Part shown: positions 9,240-16,472 of the stretch, in pieces
Layout of the letters: the number at the start of each line of letters is the position of its first letter
How positions within the stretch are numbered: position 1 is the first letter of the stretch
Origin: Novosphingobium profundi
GTDB lineage: Bacteria; Pseudomonadota; Alphaproteobacteria; Sphingomonadales; Sphingomonadaceae
Assembly (NCBI RefSeq): GCF_018491765.1
Contig: NZ_JABWCU010000003.1
Span: 248,001-312,000 of the forward strand
Direction of reading: 5' to 3'
Length of the DNA stretch: 64,000 nucleotides
The notes under the pieces: model-generated
The model's input: only the letters and a program-made list of their open reading frames with translations
Databases searched by the model: none
Told to the model about the DNA's origin: nothing
Position numbers and translations under genes: made by a program

Positions 9240-9816
9240 CGGGCCATGTCGAGGACTTCAGCTGTCCGCTTCACGTCGGCGAAGTTGAGCCGCAAGTTGA
9301 GCAGGGCCGCGTCCTGCTCCGCGTCGGTCACCGCCGAGCAGGCGTCCGCCACGACGATCACCTTGTAGCCGCGCATGTTGGCTTCGCGCGCAGTGGCTTC
9401 GCGCGCAGTGGATTCGACGCAGACGTTGGTGAGCGTGCCGACGAGGACGTCGCCCGCCTGCCTGCCTAAAGGGCGTGCGAGGCGGCTCCGGGCCGTAGCG
9501 CCTCGACGGCGCGCGCGACGACAGGGTCGGCGAGGTCGTACTGCCAGGGGGGCATAGCCAGCGCGGGATCATCGCTTACGCTTTGGCGAGTCCATACGAG
9601 CGGACTTGCGTTCGCACGAAAGGCGGCACACAGCGCGTTGATCGCGGGCACGCTGGCGCGCGAGCTTGCCTTCCCGAACACCTCGCCCTCGCCCACGAAA
9701 GCGCTCTACGTGTCGATGACGACGAGCGCAGTCGTGGCGGGTTCGAGGCGCTCGAAGCAGTTGAACGGTGCTCCGCGCGCGATGGCCCCGTTGGGCACGC
9801 GGGAGGGGTGGCTCAC
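9200..9816 (-). pseudogene. decayed isochorismatase-family hydrolase
   Basis: The remains of a cysteine hydrolase of the isochorismatase (nicotinamidase/ureidoacrylate hydrolase) family. Reading leftward from a GTG at 9816 that overlaps the stop of the upstream reductase gene (GTGA), the frame gives LEPATTALVVIDT with the expected catalytic Asp. A TAG follows where the family usually has Gln. The same frame continues (FVGEGEVF ... ALRPGAASHAL) to another TAG. After that, a different frame carries DVLVGTLTNVCVESTAR with the catalytic Cys. The segment expected between, including the catalytic Lys, is missing (roughly 35 codons). A 15-base unit GCTTCGCGCGCAGTG is duplicated in tandem at 9381-9410 inside the Cys motif region. 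Nonsense codon, deletion/frameshift and duplication together indicate a dead gene. Confidence 0.85.
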
Positions 9817-10643
9817 GCGTCCTCGAAGGCGATCGAGCGGGATAGCGCTTCCCAGGTCTTCATCTGCCCCTCGACGAAGGCGTGCTGGTCGCTGGCGTAG
9901 TGCAGCGCGTCTTCGCCGAGCAGGAGGTTGAGCGGTGGTTCGGGCGCATCGAGGGCGGCGAGGATCGCCTGCGCCGCACGCGCCGGGTCGCCTTTCTCGC
10001 GTCCCGCATTCTCGGTGAGCGAGCGGCGCGCGAAGTGGGCGACCTCGTCGTAGTCGGCGATGTCGCGCTGCGCGAGGTTGAGTCCGCTCGCCGCGAATTG
10101 GGTGCGCATGCCGCCGGGTGCGACGTTGGTCACGCGAATGTTCATCGGCGCGACTTCCTGCGCCAGCGTCTGCCCGATGCATTCGAGCGCGTACTTGCTC
10201 GCGCCGTAGATGCCGGTCCCCGCCCAGGGAGCATGGCCGCTGACCGAGGTCACGTTGACGATATGGCCGCTGCGGCGTGCGCGCATGGCGGGCAGAACCG
10301 CGCGGATCATGCGCAATGCGCCGAAGACGTTGATCTCGAAGAGCGCCTTGGCCTCCTCGATGGTGACTTCCTCGATCGCGCCGACGAGGCCGTAGCCCGC
10401 GTTGTTGACGAGCCGGTCGATGCCGCCGGTCAGGGTCTGGGCCCGCGCGACCGCTTCGTCGACGCTGGTTTCGTCGGCCAGGTCTACCCGCACCACGTGC
10501 ATGCGTTCGGGCGCAAGAGCTACGAGCTGCGGGTCCGCGCTGCGCCGGGTCAGGCCGACGACCGTATCGCCGCGCGCGAGCGCCGCGCGCGCCAGTTCGC
10601 GCCCGAGTCCGGCGCCGATTCCCGTGATAAGCCACTTGGTCAT
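9813..10643 (-). CDS. short-chain dehydrogenase/reductase
   Basis: A 276-residue classical SDR oxidoreductase. The NAD(P)-binding motif TGIGAGLG is at residues 7-14, NNAG at 80-83, the catalytic Ser in VTSVSG (about 133) and the Y146-x3-K150 pair in IYGASK. After the core there is a C-terminal extension, with LNLLLGEDALHYA, typical of SDR subfamilies acting on bulky alcohols or ketones. Its stop overlaps the start of the decayed isochorismatase gene, so the two were once co-translated. It is divergent from the ribokinase operon, with 171 bases between. The cofactor is probably NADP(H), judging from the TRRS after the second strand; the substrate is unknown. Confidence 0.9.
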   Translation of the reverse strand: MTKWLITGIGAGLGRELARAALARGDTVVGLTRRSADPQLVALAPERMHVVRVDLADETSVDEAVARAQTLTGGIDRLVNNAGYGLVGAIEEVTIEEAKALFEINVFGALRMIRAVLPAMRARRSGHIVNVTSVSGHAPWAGTGIYGASKYALECIGQTLAQEVAPMNIRVTNVAPGGMRTQFAASGLNLAQRDIADYDEVAHFARRSLTENAGREKGDPARAAQAILAALDAPEPPLNLLLGEDALHYASDQHAFVEGQMKTWEALSRSIAFEDA

Positions 10644-10814
10644 TTTGCGTTCTCCTTGCTGGCCTGCACACTAGGTATCGGGTGGATGAAGCCTCTTTGC
10701 GGTGAGGCCCGCAATTCTTGTGCGAGGGCGCACCGTGGTCGCTCGCGCTTGACCCGGCCTTGCGCGCCATGCTGCACCGGAGGGGCAATCGCATTGGCAT
10801 TGGCAACTCGAGAA

Positions 10815-11786
10815 ATGGGACGGGGCGCGGACTTGGCTGTTCACATCGTCGGATCGATCAACATCGACATCATTACTTCACTCCATCGCCTCCCGCTGCC
10901 GGGCGAGACGGTCCTTGCCGAGGCGACGGCACGCCTGCCGGGCGGGAAAGGTGCCAACCAGGCAGTGGCCGCCGCGCGGATGGGGACCGAGGTGCATTTC
11001 ACGGGCGCGGTGGGCAAGGACGATTCGGGCGCGTGGATGATCCAGCGCCTCGCCCTCGAGGGCATCGATGTCTCCGGCATCCGGTCGCTTCCCGAAGAGG
11101 CGACGGGCACCGCCTACATCGCGGTCGATGCGCTGGGCGAGAACCAGATCATCGTCGTCTCGGGCGCCAATGCGAAGCTCGCCGGCTGCGAGCCGGTCGG
11201 GCAAGGCGTGCTGCTCTCGCAGCTCGAAGTGCCGATCCCGACGCTCGCCGAGCTCTTCGCGAAGTCCGGGGCACTGCGCATCCTCAACACTGCGCCCGCG
11301 CTGATCGAGGCCAAGGCGCTCTTCACGCATGTCGACATCCTTGTCCTCAACCGCCCCGAACTCGACATCTACGCGCCGATCGCAAGTCTTGGCGCGGACG
11401 CGGACGCCGGATGGGAGGCGCTGGCCGCCCGCGCACGCACGCTGTTCTGCCGCGACGACCAGGCCGCGATCGTGACGCTGGGGGCAGGCGGGGCGCTCGT
11501 CGTGCGCAAGGAGCGGCTGCTGCATGTGCCCTCGGTTCCGGTGCGGCCGGTCGATACCGTGGGGGCGGGCGATTGTTTCTGCGGCGCGCTGGCGGCGCTG
11601 CTCGGCGAGGGGCGTTCGCTCGAGGAGGCGGTGCCCTTCGCCTGCGCGGCGGCCGCGCTCTCGACGCTGGCACATGGCGCCGCGCCTTCGATGCCCCGGC
11701 GCGAAGCGGTCGCCGATCTGCTATCGGGGCCAGCAACAGAACATGCGCCCGCGATCAAGAACCGTTCTTCGGTAATCCTACCTTGA
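10815..11786 (+). CDS. rbsK: ribokinase, PfkB family
   Basis: A 323-residue PfkB-family sugar kinase, most like ribokinase, which phosphorylates D-ribose to ribose 5-phosphate with ATP. Key features are GSINID near the N-terminus, LPGGKGANQAVAAARMG (41-57, PfkB signature 1) and DTVGAGDCFCGAL with the catalytic base Asp253 (signature 2). The ATG at 10815 lacks a clear Shine-Dalgarno sequence; a TTG at 10833, giving LAVHIVGS, is an alternative. It is the first gene of a rightward run with RutA-like, RutB-like, MFS and M20 genes. That setting fits handling of a ribosylated base or nucleoside, with the kinase taking the sugar half. This pathway role is inference. Confidence 0.85.
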   Translation: MGRGADLAVHIVGSINIDIITSLHRLPLPGETVLAEATARLPGGKGANQAVAAARMGTEVHFTGAVGKDDSGAWMIQRLALEGIDVSGIRSLPEEATGTAYIAVDALGENQIIVVSGANAKLAGCEPVGQGVLLSQLEVPIPTLAELFAKSGALRILNTAPALIEAKALFTHVDILVLNRPELDIYAPIASLGADADAGWEALAARARTLFCRDDQAAIVTLGAGGALVVRKERLLHVPSVPVRPVDTVGAGDCFCGALAALLGEGRSLEEAVPFACAAAALSTLAHGAAPSMPRREAVADLLSGPATEHAPAIKNRSSVILP

Positions 11787-11825
11787 GGCCAAGGGCGCAA
11801 GAGAGAGCGATGATGGGGGTATCCG

Positions 11826-12950
11826 ATGCCTGAACTGCAACCGACACATTTCGATATCCCGTCCGACACCGGCGGCAAGGATCTGGGAATTTTCCTGCCG
11901 ATCGCCAACGGCGGCTGGATCATCTCGAAGAACAAGCCCGAGATCGACGGTTCCTACGATTATTGCCGCCAGTGCGGCGTGCTGGCCGAGGAGGCGGGCT
12001 TCGATTTCATCATGGCCATGGCCAAGTACCGTGGCTACGGCGGCGAGACACACCATTGGGACAGCTCGCTCGATTCGGTCATGACCATCGCCGGGCTTGC
12101 CGAGGCGACCAGCCGCGTGAAGACCTGGGGCACGGTCCATACCCTGCTGCAGAACCCCGGCGTGGTCGCCAAGATGATCGCGACGCTCGACCAGATCTCG
12201 GGCGGGCGCGCCGGGCTCAACGTCGTCACGGGTTCCTACAAGGGCGAATTCGCACAGATGGGCGCCTGGCCCGAGGGCGTCGACCATGACGCGCGCTACG
12301 ATCTCGCCAAGGAATGGGTGACTGCGATCAAGCGCCTGTGGAGCGAGGATTCGGTCTCGATGGACGGGACTTACGTCAAGCTCGAGGACTGCCAGTCCTG
12401 GCCCAAGCCCGAGAAGCGTCCGTTCCTCGTCTGCGCGGGGTCCTCGCACAAGGGCATGCATTTCACCTCCGAGGAAATGGACGCGATCTTCCTTTCGGGC
12501 AGCGATGACGCGCAACTCGCGCAGGCCAGCCGCGAGGCCAAGGCGGATGCGGCGAGCCTTGGCCGTTTCGTGCGCACCTATTCGATGATGACGGTCGTGC
12601 TCGGCGAAACCGACGAAGAGGCCGAGGCCAAGGCGAAGCTCTACGCCGAGGGGTTCGACGAGGGCGCGCTCGAGGGCATGATGCGTGCCTACGGCTTTCT
12701 CGATGCCGAGATCGGCAAGGAGAACGACTTCACCCGCAAGGCGCGCTCCAGCTTCATGTCCGCGCACGTCGCGGGTTCCTCGCAAACCGTCGCGGCGCGG
12801 CTCGGCGAGCTTTTCGAAGTGGCCGGAACCGACGGCCTCATGCTGATCTTCGACGATTATCTCACCGGGGTTCCCAAGTTCGGCAAGGAAGTCCTGCCGG
12901 TGCTGCGCGAACGCTTCCCCGGCCGGATCGCGGTGCGCTCGGATGCCTGA
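11826..12950 (+). CDS. RutA-like flavin-dependent monooxygenase (luciferase-like)
   Basis: A 374-residue bacterial-luciferase-like FMNH2-dependent monooxygenase that resembles RutA, the uracil-ring-opening enzyme. Shared features are GIFLPIANGGWIIS near the N-terminus, AEEAGFDFIMAMAKYRGYGG, the SISGGR-like DQISGGRAGLNVVTG, the YKGEFAQMGAWP segment and a C-terminal region FDDYLTGVPKFG. RutA cleaves the amide bond of uracil by peroxyflavin attack. Here, no RutF-type flavin reductase is adjacent, so reduced FMN must be supplied by another gene. GATGGGGGT precedes the ATG. Its end overlaps the next gene by 8 bases. The substrate may be a pyrimidine or another cyclic amide; sequence alone does not decide. 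Confidence 0.8.
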   Translation: MPELQPTHFDIPSDTGGKDLGIFLPIANGGWIISKNKPEIDGSYDYCRQCGVLAEEAGFDFIMAMAKYRGYGGETHHWDSSLDSVMTIAGLAEATSRVKTWGTVHTLLQNPGVVAKMIATLDQISGGRAGLNVVTGSYKGEFAQMGAWPEGVDHDARYDLAKEWVTAIKRLWSEDSVSMDGTYVKLEDCQSWPKPEKRPFLVCAGSSHKGMHFTSEEMDAIFLSGSDDAQLAQASREAKADAASLGRFVRTYSMMTVVLGETDEEAEAKAKLYAEGFDEGALEGMMRAYGFLDAEIGKENDFTRKARSSFMSAHVAGSSQTVAARLGELFEVAGTDGLMLIFDDYLTGVPKFGKEVLPVLRERFPGRIAVRSDA

Positions 12951-13593
12951 GGTCGCCGAACTGCCGCACGTCGCAGCGCAGGCGCTGGCGGGGATGATCG
13001 ACCCTGCGACAACCGCGCTCGTCGTGGTGGACATCCAGGTCGACTTCGCCGCGCCCCAGGGCCTCGCGGCGACTTTCTGCGACGACCTTGCCCCGATCGA
13101 GGCGGTGATCGATCGCATCGAGGAACTGATCGCGGCCGCGCGCGAGGCGGGCATGACGCTCGCGTTCATGCGCGTCGTCACCCGCCCCGAGACCGATTCC
13201 GCCGCGCTCAAGACCTTGATGGAGCGGCGCGGCATGCCGGGCGGCGAGGCGATTTGCCGGGCCGAGGGCGGCGGGGCGGACTATTACCGCATCGCGCCTG
13301 AACCCGGCGACATCGAGATCGAGAAGCGCCTCTTCGACAGCTTCCACGAGACCGATTTCGACGCCCAGTTGCGCGCGCGCGGGATCGACACGCTGCTCAT
13401 GACCGGCATCACCACCGAATGTTGCGTCGACAGCACCGCGCGCACGGCCTTCCACAAGGGCTACAACGTGTTCCTCCTCAGCGATGCCTGCGCCGCCTAC
13501 GAGCCGCATCTGCACACGGGCACGCTCGAAGTGCTTTCGCAGAACATCGGTCTGCTCGCCACCAGCGCGGCCGTGCTCGAGGTGCTTTCCTGA
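12943..13593 (+). CDS. RutB-like isochorismatase-family amidohydrolase
   Basis: A 216-residue cysteine amidohydrolase. The family triad is complete: D30 (LVVVDIQVDF), K128 (IEIEKRLFDSF) and C161 (TTECCVDSTAR), with the usual cis-peptide region MTGIT just before it. RutB hydrolyses ureidoacrylate and NicF hydrolyses maleamate with the same fold. Its 8-base overlap with the RutA-like gene argues for the first role or a close analogue, acting on the ring-opened amide made by that enzyme. A second gene of the same family, decayed, lies at 9200-9816. There is no signal peptide; cytoplasmic. Confidence 0.82.
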   Translation: MPEVAELPHVAAQALAGMIDPATTALVVVDIQVDFAAPQGLAATFCDDLAPIEAVIDRIEELIAAAREAGMTLAFMRVVTRPETDSAALKTLMERRGMPGGEAICRAEGGGADYYRIAPEPGDIEIEKRLFDSFHETDFDAQLRARGIDTLLMTGITTECCVDSTARTAFHKGYNVFLLSDACAAYEPHLHTGTLEVLSQNIGLLATSAAVLEVLS

Positions 13594-13666
13594 TGCGCCT
13601 GCCGCGCGCCTCGTCCTCGGGCGCGCTCGGCGATCCATTTTCCGACAGCCCGAAAGGCGAATGCCC

Positions 13667-14917
13667 ATGACCCCACGCGAAGCCACGGCCACCAAGGGGA
13701 GGGGGACGGTTCTCTTCGCCTGTACCCTGGGCAACAGCGTCAGTGTGACGCCGGCGGTGCACGCTGTCTTCGGGCTGTTCCTGGTGCCGCTTTCGGAAAG
13801 CTTCGGCTGGGCCCGGGCCAGCATTTCGGGCGTGCTCGGCGTGCTCGCGCTCGTTTGCGCGGTCAGCTACCCCGTGATCGGGCGCCATGTTGACCGGGTG
13901 GGCGCGCGGCGCACGCTGTTGACCGGGGCCGTCGGGCTTGCCCTCTCGATCGCGGCGCTTGGGTTGACGAGCGGCAGTCTCCTCCAGTTCTACGCGACCT
14001 TCGCGGTGCTTTCGCTTTTCGCCGCGATGTGCGGCACGCCGATCTACCAGAAGGTCGTTGCCGACTGGTTCGAGGAGAACCGGGGCACTGCACTGGGCGT
14101 GAGTGCGGGGGGCGGGTGTGGCATCGGTTCGGTGATCATGCCGGTGCTCGCCGCGGTGCTGGTCGGCGCCTGGGGCTGGCGCGCGGGCTATTTCGGGATC
14201 GGTGCCTTCATCCTGGTCCTCGCGCTGCCCTTGCTTGCGCTGTTCCTGCGCGATCGGGACGGGGCTTCGGGGCATGCCGGACCGCAGGCCGCGCGCGAGG
14301 GTCTGACCCTTGCCGAGGCGATGCGTCGGCCTTCGTTCTGGCTGGTCCTCGTTGCGGTCGCGGCCGGTGCGGGGGGCACCACGGCGGTGTTCAGCCACGT
14401 CGTCCCGATCCTGGGCGATCGCGGTGTCTCGGTGGCGAGTGGCACGGCGGTGGTCAGTGTCTTCGCGCTAGCGACGTCGGGTTGGCAGGTCGCGACCGGG
14501 CGGATCATGGACCGCATCCAGACCCCGCGCGTGGCGGTGCCGATGTACGGCATTGCGATCGTGGGCCTTGCCTTGCTCGAATTCGGGCAGGGGACGCCGG
14601 TGCTGATCTTTGCGGGCGTGCTGCTTGGCGTCGGCATGGGCGCGCAATACGGTGCCTTGCCCTACTTCATCGCCCGCTACTTCGGGGTTCGCCATTTCGG
14701 TGCGATCATCGGCGCGATGTATTCCGCGGTGATCGCCGCGCAGGGCGTGACGCCGATCCTGCTCGACCTCGTGTTCGACAGTGTCCACTCCTATCGCCCG
14801 GCGCTGATCGGCGTGGGCGGCGCGCTGGCGACCGGCATGGCGCTGCTCATGCTCCTGCCGCGGTATGGCGAGGACGAGGCGCCTTCCACCGGCGCGCTCG
14901 CCGTGCCATGCCATTGA
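13667..14917 (+). CDS. MFS transporter, 12 membrane segments
   Basis: A 416-residue major facilitator with about 12 hydrophobic helices and the loop 2-3 signature VIGRHVDRVGARR. It resembles the monocarboxylate/oxalate-formate antiporter-like branch. The ATG at 13667 was preferred over 13661 because AAAGG ends 9 bases upstream. It lies in the rightward run with RutA-like and RutB-like genes and overlaps the M20 gene region, so it probably imports the substrate of this operon or exports an end product across the inner membrane. The ligand cannot be assigned. Confidence 0.85.
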   Translation: MTPREATATKGRGTVLFACTLGNSVSVTPAVHAVFGLFLVPLSESFGWARASISGVLGVLALVCAVSYPVIGRHVDRVGARRTLLTGAVGLALSIAALGLTSGSLLQFYATFAVLSLFAAMCGTPIYQKVVADWFEENRGTALGVSAGGGCGIGSVIMPVLAAVLVGAWGWRAGYFGIGAFILVLALPLLALFLRDRDGASGHAGPQAAREGLTLAEAMRRPSFWLVLVAVAAGAGGTTAVFSHVVPILGDRGVSVASGTAVVSVFALATSGWQVATGRIMDRIQTPRVAVPMYGIAIVGLALLEFGQGTPVLIFAGVLLGVGMGAQYGALPYFIARYFGVRHFGAIIGAMYSAVIAAQGVTPILLDLVFDSVHSYRPALIGVGGALATGMALLMLLPRYGEDEAPSTGALAVPCH

Positions 14918-14934
14918 CCCGCGCTGCCCATCAC

Positions 14935-16353
14935 ATGACAGGATCGACCCGCTTGGCCCAGATGCCCGCTGCCACGCCCGCCTTTGCCGACCCCACGGCG
15001 GCGCCTTACGCGGTATCCGAGGAGGAGCGTGCGGCCATCGCCGCCGCGATCGACACCGACGAGCTCGTCGAACTGGCACTGACGCTGGGCAACATTCCCA
15101 GCCGTTCGCGTGAGGAACGGGCGGCGGCCGAGTTCGTCCACGACTGGATGGCGCGCGAGGGGTTCAATCCACGCAAGGTGGGCGCGACGCCCGAGCGGCC
15201 CAATGTCATTGGCGAATACGGCGGCACCGCGCCGGGGGCGAATCTGCTGTTCACCGCGCACCTCGATACCGAGAGCCCGAGCGGGAACCGCGATCAGGAC
15301 CGCTTCCGCTATCGTGACAGTACGCTGGCCGATCCCGAATGGACAAATTGCTGGCTCGACGAGGAGGGGCGCCTGCGCGGTTTCCCGATCTCCAACGACC
15401 GCGGGCCCATGGCCTGCTTCCTGATCGCGGCCAAGGCGCTGAGGAAAGCGGGCATCGGACTTGCCGGAAAGACCTGGCTCACCGCGTGCCCTGGCGAGAT
15501 CGGACCCGAGCCGATCGAGGAATTTTCCGGCATCGACTACCTCGGCAAGGACATCGGCGCGCATTACCTGTTCCACCACGGCGGCGTCGCGCCCGACTAT
15601 GCGATTGCGGCCGAAGGCACCGATTTCGGCCTCACCTGGCAGGGTTCGGGCTATGCCGTGTTCCGGGTGCGCATTTTCGGGCAGGGCATGTTCACGCCGA
15701 TCCTCGAGGCGCCCGCACGCGCTATCGATCATCCCAACCCGATCTACCGCCTGGGCCCGGTGATCGAGGCGCTCCACGCCTGGGGGTTGTCCTGGGAAGG
15801 CGCCTCGGTGCTCGAGACGGCCAGCGGGCGGGTCTGCCCCAAGGTGCAGATCGCCTCGGTGCGCGGCGGCATGCCGACCGACTTCGGGGCGGGCACCGAG
15901 ATTTGCGCGCTCTATCTCGAAGTGGGGCTCAATCCGCGCCAGAAGGCGGCCGAGGCGATGCACGGGATCATGGCCGCGATGCGCGGCCTGGCGGTGGAGA
16001 GCTTCGACGTCGAGCCGGTGGTGGTGCGCCACGGCTTCGAGGCGCGCGCTGAGGAAGTGGCCATACTCACCGGTGCAGTCGATGCGGCGACGCGCCTTGC
16101 ACGCGGGAGCGCGCTGGAAGTGGCGCATCCGGTCTACTCGAGCATGTGGCGCGACCACAATGTCTTCAACATGCACCGCATCCCGGCCGTTACCACCGGC
16201 ATGCCGCGCTGGCGTCCGACGCCTGCCGACATGGCGTCGAGCGCGCTTGTCTATGCGCTGACGATGCTGGCGGTGTGCGGACGCGGCACGGCGCCCGAGG
16301 CGGGCGGCGCCACCAGCGTCTATGGCGATGTGGCAAGGCCTTTTGACACCTGA
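14935..16353 (+). CDS. M20-family metallo-amidohydrolase
   Basis: A 472-residue zinc hydrolase of the M20/ArgE/DapE group, which cleaves N-acyl or carbamoyl amide bonds. Visible metal-site motifs are LLFTAHLDTESPSG (His and Asp ligands), SNDRGPMACFLIA and LTACPGEIGPEPIEE with the catalytic Glu. The C-terminal HPVYSSMWRDHNVFN carries a further His ligand. No good Shine-Dalgarno marks the start: ATG codons at 14908 (overlapping the MFS stop), 14935 and 14962 are all possible. It ends the operon begun by the ribokinase. Cleaving a ring-opened N-acyl intermediate fits the neighbours but is inference. Confidence 0.82.
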   Translation: MTGSTRLAQMPAATPAFADPTAAPYAVSEEERAAIAAAIDTDELVELALTLGNIPSRSREERAAAEFVHDWMAREGFNPRKVGATPERPNVIGEYGGTAPGANLLFTAHLDTESPSGNRDQDRFRYRDSTLADPEWTNCWLDEEGRLRGFPISNDRGPMACFLIAAKALRKAGIGLAGKTWLTACPGEIGPEPIEEFSGIDYLGKDIGAHYLFHHGGVAPDYAIAAEGTDFGLTWQGSGYAVFRVRIFGQGMFTPILEAPARAIDHPNPIYRLGPVIEALHAWGLSWEGASVLETASGRVCPKVQIASVRGGMPTDFGAGTEICALYLEVGLNPRQKAAEAMHGIMAAMRGLAVESFDVEPVVVRHGFEARAEEVAILTGAVDAATRLARGSALEVAHPVYSSMWRDHNVFNMHRIPAVTTGMPRWRPTPADMASSALVYALTMLAVCGRGTAPEAGGATSVYGDVARPFDT

Positions 16354-16472
16354 CTAAAACGGTCGCGGGGCTGCTTGCCGTATAGGGCAGAGCGGGTTAG
16401 CCATGGCGTCATGGTCGCTGATGACGAGATGGGGACCGGCTTGGCGCCGGACCGAATGCGGGTGGATATCCT

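Noticed and set aside
9882..10814. Upstream extension of the ribokinase frame
   Set aside because: It covers the SDR gene antisense and contains no kinase features; the PfkB domain begins right after 10815.
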